This document shows positions 1-8,548 of a stretch of DNA of 64,000 nt, one piece after another (within the stretch, counting starts at the first letter, position 1; each line of letters begins with the position of its first letter). Under the pieces are notes generated by a model, which was not told where the DNA came from, made no database searches, and saw only the letters and a program-made list of their open reading frames with translations. Position numbers and translations under genes: made by a program. The DNA is from Euryarchaeota archaeon UBA605 (lineage in GTDB: Archaea > Thermoplasmatota > Poseidoniia > Poseidoniales > Thalassarchaeaceae): assembly GCA_002504905.1 (NCBI GenBank), contig DATY01000013.1, positions 1 through 64,000 on the forward strand. The letters are read 5' to 3'.

Positions 1-269
1 ATTTGATCAACAACTCCCAGAATAATGGCACTGGGTACTGCTAAAACAATAATTTCACAATCAGTAGTGATATCTTCAATTTGCATTGTAGCTTGTAAAT
101 CTGGAATTTTTGTATGTGGTAGATATTTTTTATTGATATTATCCGTCATTATTGACTCATATACCTCTTGCTCAATTGTCCATCCCATTACATTGTGTCC
201 ATCATCACACCATACTTTAGCAAGTGCGGTTCCCCAATTGCCTAAACCAATAATACCTATACGAGCCAT
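1..269 (-). CDS. gpsA: NAD(P)-dependent glycerol-3-phosphate dehydrogenase, N-terminal part
   Basis: The reverse strand from the ATG at 269 encodes 89 residues before the window edge, so the C-terminus is missing. They open with a Rossmann fold (GIIGLGNWGTALA) and continue with the NxxYLP segment (NINKKYLP) and the LAVPS segment typical of GpsA. The enzyme reduces dihydroxyacetone phosphate to sn-glycerol-3-phosphate, the bacterial-type lipid backbone precursor. It is divergent from the tRNA-Leu gene. A near-perfect dyad (AGACCC-TT-GGGTCT, 307-320) and a TTAACCG box (301-307, reverse strand) lie upstream. GpsA is notable because archaeal lipids normally use sn-glycerol-1-phosphate. The family call is secure; the physiological role is inferred. 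Confidence 0.9.
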   Translation of the reverse strand, partial: MARIGIIGLGNWGTALAKVWCDDGHNVMGWTIEQEVYESIMTDNINKKYLPHTKIPDLQATMQIEDITTDCEIIVLAVPSAIILGVVDQ

Positions 270-373
270 AGTCATCCTCAATTTCGCTCGCTTTAACTTC
301 CGGTTAAGACCCTTGGGTCTGAGAAGGGCTCATCCGTTGCATTCTTGACTCAAATGCCCTCCGACGAATACAA

Positions 374-458
374 GCAGGGGTACCCGAGTGGTCAAAGGGG
401 CTGGGTTTAGGTCCCAGTGCGTAGTGCTTCGCAGGTTCAAATCCTGTCCCCTGCACCA
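374..458 (+). tRNA. tRNA-Leu (anticodon UAG)
   Basis: This is a class II tRNA fold. The acceptor stem 374-380 pairs with 448-454, with discriminator A455 and an encoded CCA at 456-458. The anticodon stem is CTGGG/CCCAG (401-405/413-417) around the loop TTTAGGT, giving anticodon TAG (408-410). A long variable arm (about 418-431) and a TTCAAAT T-loop follow. The UAG anticodon with a long variable arm identifies leucine. No intron is visible. Confidence 0.96.
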
Positions 459-490
459 TTTTTCTAATTTTTCAAGATATTTTATACTTT

Positions 491-500
491 TTTATATATT
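491..500 (+). promoter_or_regulatory. Putative TATA box of the 543-5945 operon
   Basis: TTTATATATT lies about 45 nt before the ATG at 543. This would place transcription start near 520 and leave a short leader. It is called by position and composition only. An AACCGTT element follows at 504-510. Confidence 0.4.
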
Positions 501-542
501 CAGAACCGTTGACTTAATGTTCTGCGCCTTCTTCCATATATT

Positions 543-2600
543 ATGGGTGAGGAGGGAACTGCATCCAAAGATTTGGAATCCTCTTCAGAAATCAGAAAAA
601 CCTCGGAAAATAATAGCATCGATAAAGAACTTGATAGGATTCGTTTACGTCGAACAGATAAAAATAAAAAATTCCCCAAAACCTTTGATGATGTCGTATT
701 AATCTTTGGACTAATTGCCGGAATCGTATTTTTCGGAGGAGTAACTCTTCTATCTTCTGGAATGCTAGCAGGCGACTCAATTATTTTAGATGAGAATCTA
801 TCAAAAACACCTCTTGATACAGGAGGTGAGTGTGTAGATAATCAAGGAGCAGTTTCATTCAGTATTTTTATTGAAAATCATGATGATATTAAGATTAGAT
901 CAAAGAATGTTTTATCGGATAAATCATCTGTTATAGTTGTAAAAATAACGAATTATAGTGATTCGGAACCATATTTTGAATTTTATAAAAGCGGAATCGG
1001 AAATTTAGATTTTTCTTTTGAATTAGAAGATGGTGTTAATGATGGCCATTATGCATTATCTGCTCAAATTTATCAAGGTTCGGATGACAGTGAATTAACT
1101 GTTACAAACAAATCAACTTTTGAAGAATTTTCATCAGAACTTCAAAAGAATGGAGATGAAAAAATTGTAGATTTAGAAGTTCATGGCCATTCATTAGTGA
1201 TTTCTGACCCAGAACCTAGAGATTGTTTTACGATGACTGAATTTGGATATTGGGGCTGGGCTTTAATGGCTGCAGAATGGGCTGGAGGAAGAGAAACTGC
1301 AATGTTGACTGGAGGTAGTGCTGGAGTTCCTGCTTGGTGGATGGCATCTATTTCCTTAGGGATGTCAATTTTCTTCTTGTGCGTCCAATATCCGTTAATG
1401 CATCGCATGTATCATCGTGAAATAGACGATATATTAACCAAGAAGCAACTTTTCCGTCTAATTCAACGAACTCTAGTAAAGTCTGAAGGAAATCTTAGAA
1501 TAAGTATAAATTTTGATGAATTAAAAATGCAAGAACGAGCAATTTCAATAGACATCATTATTCCGTATCTAAGTACAAAAAAGACAATTGGTGAAGCTAC
1601 GGATATTCGTGCTAGGTTAACTAAAGATTTACTTGAGGAGTTCTCTATTTTTGGTGAAATGAGACCACTACAGATTAAGTCGATATGCTTGGATGGGAAA
1701 AATAATACATCCAACAATGAATTCATTCTTTCCAGTGATCTTTCTCTAATTATTTCTGATAGAAGTCCTTTATCTGAAGATTATAGTTCATTTTTCTCAG
1801 GCCTTGGAGCAAACGGTAGACTGGAAGAAGAGATTATTCATACCCTAGATAGATGGTTTAGAAAACATAATCTTCTTGATTATGGTTCTGCTATTATTGT
1901 TGATGAAGAATCAGTTCTAATTAGAGTAATTTATACGCCGATGATGAAGTTTTCATATTTCCTTTACAGGAAGTCATTTATTGATATGCAAGATGACTTA
2001 ACTGATTTCCTCATAATGAATTTGGAAGGTCTATTGGGTGATAGAGAATTAATTGTTAGTGCCCGAAATGAAAAGGCAACACTTTCTGATAGAGCGGTTG
2101 CCGGAAGAGTCGAACTTGGTTCTAATCAAGATGATTTAGTTGGTGAGGCTATGGTAGCAAAACAAGCTGGAATAACGGGGGTATTATTACAAAATCCATT
2201 TATGGGTGATATCTTATCTTCAGTTGAATATGTAGCTCATTCTAACAGATCTAGGATAGATAAATACGGCTTTTGGGGATTGATTGTTTTTGTATGGATT
2301 CCATTCATGGCCAGCGGAGTATTGGTGGGCGCTATGTTGGGGCTAGTAGCTAGAATGCGTTTCAGAAGAGTTCTCCTAGCCTGTTTAATCGGTGGATCAG
2401 CAGCTTCTATTACTTGGGCCTACACTGCAAGAGGAATCATAGAGTTCATGGAAAAATATCATGCTCAAACTTTTATTCCATTCTTAATTTTCTTAGCGTT
2501 TGTATTCACTTTCCTTCATCTTAGAAGGAATAAAAGAAGAAGAAGAGAAGAATTATTCCGAGAATCAATGAAGTTTTTTTCTGGAGTCTCAACGGGGTAA
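543..2600 (+). CDS. Unknown multi-pass membrane protein of an ABC transporter locus
   Basis: This 685-residue protein is not one I recognise. It has a charged cytoplasmic N-terminus (1-50) and a hydrophobic segment near 55-75. An extracytoplasmic region of about 180 residues follows, then a membrane segment around 262-285 and a soluble region of about 280 residues with mixed alpha/beta character. It ends with three membrane segments (about 570-595, 602-622, 637-655) and a basic tail. It lies about 60 nt upstream of an ABC ATPase and FtsX permease on the same strand, so it may be an accessory or sensor component; that is inference from position. The ATG at 543 follows the tRNA gene and a TATA-like box. 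Confidence 0.75.
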   Translation: MGEEGTASKDLESSSEIRKTSENNSIDKELDRIRLRRTDKNKKFPKTFDDVVLIFGLIAGIVFFGGVTLLSSGMLAGDSIILDENLSKTPLDTGGECVDNQGAVSFSIFIENHDDIKIRSKNVLSDKSSVIVVKITNYSDSEPYFEFYKSGIGNLDFSFELEDGVNDGHYALSAQIYQGSDDSELTVTNKSTFEEFSSELQKNGDEKIVDLEVHGHSLVISDPEPRDCFTMTEFGYWGWALMAAEWAGGRETAMLTGGSAGVPAWWMASISLGMSIFFLCVQYPLMHRMYHREIDDILTKKQLFRLIQRTLVKSEGNLRISINFDELKMQERAISIDIIIPYLSTKKTIGEATDIRARLTKDLLEEFSIFGEMRPLQIKSICLDGKNNTSNNEFILSSDLSLIISDRSPLSEDYSSFFSGLGANGRLEEEIIHTLDRWFRKHNLLDYGSAIIVDEESVLIRVIYTPMMKFSYFLYRKSFIDMQDDLTDFLIMNLEGLLGDRELIVSARNEKATLSDRAVAGRVELGSNQDDLVGEAMVAKQAGITGVLLQNPFMGDILSSVEYVAHSNRSRIDKYGFWGLIVFVWIPFMASGVLVGAMLGLVARMRFRRVLLACLIGGSAASITWAYTARGIIEFMEKYHAQTFIPFLIFLAFVFTFLHLRRNKRRRREELFRESMKFFSGVSTG

Positions 2601-2660
2601 GTCTTACATTAACAGTATTAATTAGTGATTACATTTCGCCCTTAGTCAGGAGATGTTTAG

Positions 2661-3491
2661 ATGTCTACATTGTTATTAAAGATGGAAGGATTAGAACGCC
2701 ATTACCACATGCCTTCAGGTACTGTTAAGGCCCTTGATGGGATAGATTTCGAAATTAATGATGGTGAGAGGATAATACTTCTAGGGCCGTCAGGTTCTGG
2801 TAAGTCAACACTTCTAAATTGCCTATCTGCCTTAGATACACCTACATCCGGAACTTACGATTTTGCTGGTAAAAGTGTCCCTAGATCACCAAAATATGTC
2901 TCAGGATGGTGGAATCTAAGTTCTTTTCCGAAGAATCGAACTGCTCTCAATATCTTTGTTAATATATTAAGACCTTTAACCAAAGTTCTATTTTTCCCTA
3001 TAGAATATTTTTCTAATTCAAGACCTATGGCGAAGGCTAGTGAAAAGGCAACATCATTTAGAAGAGAAAATATTGGTTATGTTTTCCAGTTCTTCAATCT
3101 TCTTCAAGATTTGACAGTGTTAGAAAATATACTTCTAATTCAGGAATTAGCGGATAGTCGTGATGTTAAAAGGGCAAAACATCTTCTTCGTCTTGTTGGT
3201 TTAGAAAATGAAATGCATAGATTCCCCGCTGAAATTAGTGGTGGCCAGCAACAAAGAGTTGCAATTGCTAGAAGTCTTGCAAAGAAACCTAGACTTTTAC
3301 TTGGAGACGAATTGACTGGAAATTTGGACTCTAAGACTTCGGAGAAAGTAATGACAGTATTAGTCAAGGCATGTGAGTCAGAAGGAATAACCTGTGTATT
3401 CGTAACTCATGATGAGTCCCTAACCAAGTATGCAACTAGAGTTGTAAGAATAGATAGTGGAAAGATAATTTCGGATGAAAAAGTAATGTGA
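2661..3491 (+). CDS. ABC transporter ATPase, LolD/MacB-like, with internal insertion
   Basis: A 276-residue ABC ATPase that would power the FtsX-type permease encoded 9 nt downstream. Visible motifs are Walker A GPSGSGKST (42-50), the Q-loop in IGYVFQFFNLL (138-148), signature ISGGQQQR (182-189), Walker B LLLGDE (202-207, reading DELTGNLD instead of the usual DEPTGNLD) and the H-loop VFVTHDES. About 60 residues separate the first beta domain from the Q-loop, against roughly 17 in LolD relatives. The extra stretch (about 72-118) contains a hydrophobic run (ALNIFVNILRPLTKVLFF). The start is supported by AGGAGAT at 2649-2655. The substrate is unknown; this family usually moves lipoproteins or peptides or drives envelope remodelling. 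Confidence 0.9.
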   Translation: MSTLLLKMEGLERHYHMPSGTVKALDGIDFEINDGERIILLGPSGSGKSTLLNCLSALDTPTSGTYDFAGKSVPRSPKYVSGWWNLSSFPKNRTALNIFVNILRPLTKVLFFPIEYFSNSRPMAKASEKATSFRRENIGYVFQFFNLLQDLTVLENILLIQELADSRDVKRAKHLLRLVGLENEMHRFPAEISGGQQQRVAIARSLAKKPRLLLGDELTGNLDSKTSEKVMTVLVKACESEGITCVFVTHDESLTKYATRVVRIDSGKIISDEKVM

Positions 3492-3500
3492 GGTGATTTC

Positions 3501-5945
3501 TTGTTTACATTACTAACAAAACGTTTAGCAAGAAGTTTATGGCGTACTAAAATTCGACTATTTGCGGTTACTTTAATGGTAATGGTTGGTGTATTTGCAG
3601 GAATTTCATTCGCTTCATATGCTCATACTGCAACTAACATGTATGATGATATATATGCGGATTCAGATGAGGGTGTTAACCTTCCAGATATCTGGATTGA
3701 AAATCCCAGTTGGGTCTGGGATGGAGAAATGTCTGAATTTATTTGTGAGGAAGTTGCTAATGAGTGGTTAGAATCGAATCTAGCTTTGAATGAATGTGAA
3801 CCTCGTTTGATTTTAGACGGGGTGATGTTTCATGTTAATGAAGACGGTAATGAATCGATAATTCCCGCAGTATGGCATGGTATAGATGAAGGAAATATAG
3901 ATCGAGTATGGATTCCTGATAATGATTGTTGTTCCGGTGTAATGGCTAGTGCGAATGATGAGATTGTGATTGATGTAAGAGTTGCTACTGGAATGAATCT
4001 TGATTTGGGAGATACTGTTTCTATAGGTTCAGGTACTGGCAGTATGAATTATACAGTAGTAGGTATAGGTTATCATTCCAACCACTTGTACTTCACTCAA
4101 GGTGGTTCATTATTCCCTTCACAACCTGGAACCTTTGCTACCGGATATCTAACAGCAGAGGGGTTAGAGAACCTAGCTAACCTTAGTTCAGGTACATCAA
4201 ATCATCTTCTTATTGATATTGTGGGAACTCCAGAATATGATCTTCAATCTACCGATGAGATAGAAGGAGAAGAACTCTCAGCAATAATCGCTAAAATTAA
4301 TTCTATTATGGAAGAAATTGATGACTCCCCTTCACTTGTTTACAGCAGATCTGGAGTTGATTCTGTAGAACTTCTACGTGCTGATGCTGAGGGTGCGATG
4401 ACTACTTATATTCCCGTAACAGCTATGATTGCAATTGTTGCAGGGATTACAATATTTTTGAGTTTACAGAGGCTAATACAGTCTCAAGCAAGAGAAATAG
4501 CTATACTTCGAACACTTGGCATTCCACGTAATGTAATAATTCCGTCTTACATCATCATGCCTTTATTGATAGGTTTAGTTGGGTCTACATTTGGAATAAT
4601 TTTGGGTTATTACATAGGTGCACCTGCTATGAATCAAATCTATGAGGATATAATCGGAATTCCGATAATGGAGTCTGCAGAAATCACTCCTCTAATTATA
4701 CAGATTACTACGATGTCCCTGTTACTGGTTTTGATATCTGGATTATTCCCTGCTATTCAAGCATCAAGATTAGATCCACTTGAGATTCTTAGAGGAAATT
4801 ATGAAATTAGGATTTCATCTAAAGGAATTCAGAAAGTAACATCCAGACTACCTTCTACGGTGGGTCTAACTATCAGATCTAGTATTAGGAAGCCAACTAG
4901 GCTCGCGTTCACATTCATTGCTGTAGGGCTTTCAATGCTAATTTTTGGAAGTATGACATTGATGGTTAGCACTATGGAGGAAGCTGTAATTGGTAATGTT
5001 GAAGATAACCAAAATTGGGACGCTCAAGTTGTAGTTCCATTCGGAGGGGAAATCGAAGTTAGTGCTTGGGCTGAAGATAAAGGTGCGATTCATGAATTAT
5101 TATTAGAATTCCCAGCTAATGCGGAAGGAGATACACGTTATCTCATGACTTATGGTCTTGATGAAGTTTCCACTGATAGTACTTCGATGATTAATATAGA
5201 CTTGAAAGAAGGCAGCCTTCCTTCAATAAATTCAGAACCACCGCAAGTTATTATCGACGAGGGGCTTCAGCATTTCCTTGATTGGCAAGTTGGAGATAGA
5301 CAAACTCTGGTATTTGGCGCAACCTCATTAGAGATTGAAATCACTGGAGTTTCCCAAGGAGAGATATCTAGAATGGTTTACTTCCACAGACAAGATCTTT
5401 CTTCTGTAGTTGGAATAGAAGCGACATCGGTTTTACTCGATCTTCCAAATGGAGTTGAAATCGATAATGAGCTTGGTGAGATTTCTCTTGGAATCACACA
5501 AAAACAAGATTTGATTCAAACATATGAGACTCTTTTGGAACAGCAACAAGGGATTTTTGGCTCAATACTTGCCTTAGGGGTTATTATTGCAATCATTGTT
5601 TTATTTAACACTCTAATCATTAATCTCACTGAGAGAGATGTTGAAATTGCAACTCTTAGAGTACTCGGGGCTCCAATAAAAAAAATTGGTGCAATGATGT
5701 TAGGGGAACATATTGCGATAGGTTTGATAGGAGGTTTACTTGCTTGTATTTTTACTATTTTAGGCACTCAAGCATTGATTTCCTCATTCGTCCAATGGTC
5801 ATTTTATTTAACAGTAAATTTGGATTTAATTATTGCATTAGAACTTATCGGAATCGTTGTTTTCATCTCGGCGATGTTAACTCCAATTGGAATTTGGCGT
5901 ATAAGTAGGATGGACTTAGTTGAGAAAGTAAAAGATCTTAGTTAG
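3501..5945 (+). CDS. FtsX/MacB-type ABC transporter permease
   Basis: An 814-residue permease with the duplicated FtsX layout. An N-terminal membrane segment (about 17-37) is followed by an extracytoplasmic domain of about 270 residues and three membrane helices (about 305-430). A further helix lies near 470-490, followed by a second extracytoplasmic domain and three C-terminal helices (about 690-805). The FtsX signatures REIAILRTLGIPR and RDVEIATLRVLGAP precede conserved coupling helices. The start is TTG at 3501, preceded by GAGGTGAT; no in-frame ATG lies close by. It pairs with the ATPase ending at 3491. The extracytoplasmic substrate or signal cannot be told from sequence. Confidence 0.88.
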   Translation: MFTLLTKRLARSLWRTKIRLFAVTLMVMVGVFAGISFASYAHTATNMYDDIYADSDEGVNLPDIWIENPSWVWDGEMSEFICEEVANEWLESNLALNECEPRLILDGVMFHVNEDGNESIIPAVWHGIDEGNIDRVWIPDNDCCSGVMASANDEIVIDVRVATGMNLDLGDTVSIGSGTGSMNYTVVGIGYHSNHLYFTQGGSLFPSQPGTFATGYLTAEGLENLANLSSGTSNHLLIDIVGTPEYDLQSTDEIEGEELSAIIAKINSIMEEIDDSPSLVYSRSGVDSVELLRADAEGAMTTYIPVTAMIAIVAGITIFLSLQRLIQSQAREIAILRTLGIPRNVIIPSYIIMPLLIGLVGSTFGIILGYYIGAPAMNQIYEDIIGIPIMESAEITPLIIQITTMSLLLVLISGLFPAIQASRLDPLEILRGNYEIRISSKGIQKVTSRLPSTVGLTIRSSIRKPTRLAFTFIAVGLSMLIFGSMTLMVSTMEEAVIGNVEDNQNWDAQVVVPFGGEIEVSAWAEDKGAIHELLLEFPANAEGDTRYLMTYGLDEVSTDSTSMINIDLKEGSLPSINSEPPQVIIDEGLQHFLDWQVGDRQTLVFGATSLEIEITGVSQGEISRMVYFHRQDLSSVVGIEATSVLLDLPNGVEIDNELGEISLGITQKQDLIQTYETLLEQQQGIFGSILALGVIIAIIVLFNTLIINLTERDVEIATLRVLGAPIKKIGAMMLGEHIAIGLIGGLLACIFTILGTQALISSFVQWSFYLTVNLDLIIALELIGIVVFISAMLTPIGIWRISRMDLVEKVKDLS

Positions 5946-5954
5946 TGATGTATC

Positions 5955-6734
5955 ATGCGTATCGTAACTTGGAACCTAAATGGAATTAGGGCTGCAAATC
6001 GTAAAGGTCTTGATAATTTTATAGAAAAGATAGATAGTGATATTTGGTTATTTCAAGAAGTCAGAGCTTTACCTGAACAGATGCCCAAAGATTGGCAACC
6101 AATTGGTGGTCATGAGATTATATGGCATCCAGCTCAGAAAAAAGGATATTCTGGAGTATCAACTTGGTCCCGGATAGGAATCTCGGAAGAAGGACGCGGA
6201 ATTTCTACCAACGTAGATATCGATGACTCTGAAGGACGAGTATTACATACAAAGCATGATAATCTTCATTGTATCAATATTTATCTCCCGAATGGTGGAG
6301 CGAGTATTGAGAGACAGAAATTTAAAGATCAATGGTTAGAAGATTTACTTGTTTGGTCTAAGAAATTTATTGACATAGAAGAACCTGTCTTACTATGTGG
6401 CGATCTCAATATTGCGCATACAGAGAATGATATTTGGAATCCCTCAGGTAATAGAAATACTTCAGGATTTTTAATACATGAAAGAGAATGGTTTACACGT
6501 TTTCTTTCGATTGGTTGGTATGATCTTTTGAGGATTGATTCGGGAGATGTTAAGGGTCCGTATTCTTGGTGGTCTAACAGAGGTCAAGCAAGAGTCTTAG
6601 ATAGAGGATGGAGAATAGATTATGCTCTTGCCAATGATGCAGCATTGGAGATTTTCCAATCTGCAAAGATTCTCAGAGAGGGTGGCCTTACTGTTTCCGA
6701 TCATGCTCCATTGATAATAGATTTAGATATATAA
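5955..6734 (+). CDS. xth: Exodeoxyribonuclease III (AP endonuclease)
   Basis: A 259-residue member of the exonuclease III branch of the endonuclease/exonuclease/phosphatase superfamily, which cleaves DNA at abasic sites and trims 3' ends in base-excision repair. Visible active-site motifs are TWNLNGIRA (5-13), the metal-binding Glu in LFQEVRA, CGDLNIAH with Asp and Asn, and the C-terminal SDHAPL. The length equals bacterial Xth. It starts 9 nt after the permease stop and may be cotranscribed with it, although the functions are unrelated. Confidence 0.95.
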   Translation: MRIVTWNLNGIRAANRKGLDNFIEKIDSDIWLFQEVRALPEQMPKDWQPIGGHEIIWHPAQKKGYSGVSTWSRIGISEEGRGISTNVDIDDSEGRVLHTKHDNLHCINIYLPNGGASIERQKFKDQWLEDLLVWSKKFIDIEEPVLLCGDLNIAHTENDIWNPSGNRNTSGFLIHEREWFTRFLSIGWYDLLRIDSGDVKGPYSWWSNRGQARVLDRGWRIDYALANDAALEIFQSAKILREGGLTVSDHAPLIIDLDI

Positions 6735-6807
6735 TTATTATTTTTTGGAATATTTGTCTTATTTTTTAATACGATACCTTTCAAGAGTAAGACGGCGGGC
6801 GGTATCC

Positions 6808-7605
6808 ATGGGAGAGGGCCTCATAGATCGCCTTGACAAAATTTTACCTAATGGTAGAGGTGTCTGGATACCTATGGATCATGGAATTTCATCCTATCCT
6901 GAAAAAGGTCTTGAGAATATGGGTCAAGTAGTTTCTTCTTGTATTTCAGGAGGCGCGGATGCTATTGTCTTACAGAAAGGTGCTTTGAGTCACTTTGTTA
7001 ATACTACGGGCTGGAGTAATTTCATATGTCATGTTTCTGTTTCAACTGTGAATGCAGGGGATAAAGACCAATATAAAGTCAGAGTGGCAAATGCAGAAGA
7101 GTGTTTGATGAGAGGTGCTAACGCCGTCTCAGCACAAATTAATCTTGGAAATAAATTTGAGTCTGAGATGATTCAAGAAATGGGTAGACTGACTGGTGAA
7201 GCATTGCTATTAGGACTTCCAACATTGGGTATGATTTATCCAAGAGGGCCCATGCTAAAAATTACTGAAGGTGATATCACAAAGGGAGTTGCTCATGCTG
7301 CACGTGTTGCATGGGAATTAGGATGTGATGTTGTAAAAGTTCCTTGGACTGGTGACGTTGAATCTTTCAAATTAGTCTGCCAAGCAGTTCCTATTCCTGT
7401 TCTTATTTCTGGTGGTCCAAGAGATATTTCGTTTATTGAATTGCTCCATATTGTTGAGTTAGCAATCTCTGCAGGTGGATCTGGTGTTTGCATAGGAAGA
7501 CAAATCTTTGGTGCTAATAATCCGGAATCCTGTATCAGAGCATTGAGAGCTATAGTTCATGAAAATTCTACTTCTATCGAGGCTTCAAAATTGCTTGAGA
7601 GGTGA
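6808..7605 (+). CDS. aroA': 2-amino-3,7-dideoxy-D-threo-hept-6-ulosonate synthase (ADH synthase, AroA')
   Basis: A 265-residue TIM-barrel protein of the archaeal class I aldolase (DhnA-like) family. It condenses an aspartate-semialdehyde-derived partner with a sugar phosphate to begin the archaeal shikimate route. Key features are IPMDHGISSYPEKG near the N-terminus, IYPRGP, and the Schiff-base lysine in VVKVPWTGD (about K177). I chose the ATG at 6808 over an in-frame ATG at 6745, because the extra 21 residues are unlike the family. Fructose-bisphosphate aldolases share the fold, but the DHQ synthase II gene immediately downstream strongly favours ADH synthase. Confidence 0.9.
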   Translation: MGEGLIDRLDKILPNGRGVWIPMDHGISSYPEKGLENMGQVVSSCISGGADAIVLQKGALSHFVNTTGWSNFICHVSVSTVNAGDKDQYKVRVANAEECLMRGANAVSAQINLGNKFESEMIQEMGRLTGEALLLGLPTLGMIYPRGPMLKITEGDITKGVAHAARVAWELGCDVVKVPWTGDVESFKLVCQAVPIPVLISGGPRDISFIELLHIVELAISAGGSGVCIGRQIFGANNPESCIRALRAIVHENSTSIEASKLLER

Positions 7606-7609
7606 TGTT

Positions 7610-8548
7610 ATGGAACTTTGGCAAGATTCTCATTCGGAACCTATTCATGAATTTTGTTCCAGAGTTTGGTCAGGTAGTGCATCTGATGTTGCGGAAGTCA
7701 ATCTTGACGATGCTAATTCACAACAAGAAGCAATCTCCTTGATCGGTATGGTTCCTTGGATACTTGTTAGATGTTCTGATTGGACGATGATACCTTTAGA
7801 GAATTTGGTTTCAATTTCCCGAGGAACTGGGACGAAAATTTCAGTAGCAATTGATAAAATTATTGATTTGAATGGTGCTGCATTCGCTCTTGAACACGGT
7901 GTTGATGCAATCCTTCTTCAATCCAGTAACAGCGAAATGTGGAAAGCTGCTATAGAAATAACCTCGAAAAAAGAATCAATTATCTCAAACACTTCAACTT
8001 CTATTGATATGGATACAGGAAAAATATTTTCTATTGATTCTAGCGGTATTGGAGAGAGAGTTTGTGTTGATCTGATTGAAAGATTAGACACTGGAGAAGG
8101 CCTGGTCATTGGGTCCAATTCATCTCTACTAGCTTTGGTACATGGAGAGACGATTGAATCTCAATTTGTTCCGTCAAGACCTTTCAGAGTAAATGCAGGT
8201 TCTGTTCATTCTTACGTGTTGATGTCTGATAACTCAACACGTTATCTTTCTGAGCTTAAGGCTGGAGATGAGGTAGCAGTGATTTCCTCATCTGGAGAAA
8301 TTAGAAAATGTATTATTGGAAGACTAAAGATTGAACGACGCCCCTTCATAATTATCAGATTTAAAACAGAAAATGAGGAAGAAGGTCAAGTTATCTTACA
8401 ACAGGCTGAAACTGTTAGATTAATTGATAAGTTTGGCAATGCATTATCAGTAACTGATTTAGAAATTGGTGATGAAATAATAATAAGAAAACAAAATCAA
8501 ATGAGACATATTGGAAAAGCACTTGAAGGAGAGGTGAATGAAAAATGA
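7610..8548 (+). CDS. aroB': 3-dehydroquinate synthase II (AroB')
   Basis: A 312-residue DHQ synthase II, which converts the ADH synthase product to 3-dehydroquinate by oxidative deamination and cyclisation. It replaces the DAHP-based bacterial entry. Family landmarks are IPLENLVS, the GEGLVIGS segment, SRPFRVNAGSVHSYV, TRYLSELKAGDEV and IGRLKIERRP. An upstream in-frame ATG at 7559 is inside aroA'. The ATG at 7610 has GAGAGGTGAT just before it and gives the usual N-terminus. It lies 4 nt after aroA' and overlaps aroK by 4 nt. Confidence 0.94.
   Translation: MELWQDSHSEPIHEFCSRVWSGSASDVAEVNLDDANSQQEAISLIGMVPWILVRCSDWTMIPLENLVSISRGTGTKISVAIDKIIDLNGAAFALEHGVDAILLQSSNSEMWKAAIEITSKKESIISNTSTSIDMDTGKIFSIDSSGIGERVCVDLIERLDTGEGLVIGSNSSLLALVHGETIESQFVPSRPFRVNAGSVHSYVLMSDNSTRYLSELKAGDEVAVISSSGEIRKCIIGRLKIERRPFIIIRFKTENEEEGQVILQQAETVRLIDKFGNALSVTDLEIGDEIIIRKQNQMRHIGKALEGEVNEK

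Noticed and set aside
25..348. 107-residue forward frame at the window start
   Set aside because: It is antisense to the gpsA N-terminus and runs into the tRNA leader.
388..702. 104-residue forward frame over the tRNA
   Set aside because: It starts inside the tRNA-Leu gene and overlaps the start of the membrane protein in another frame.
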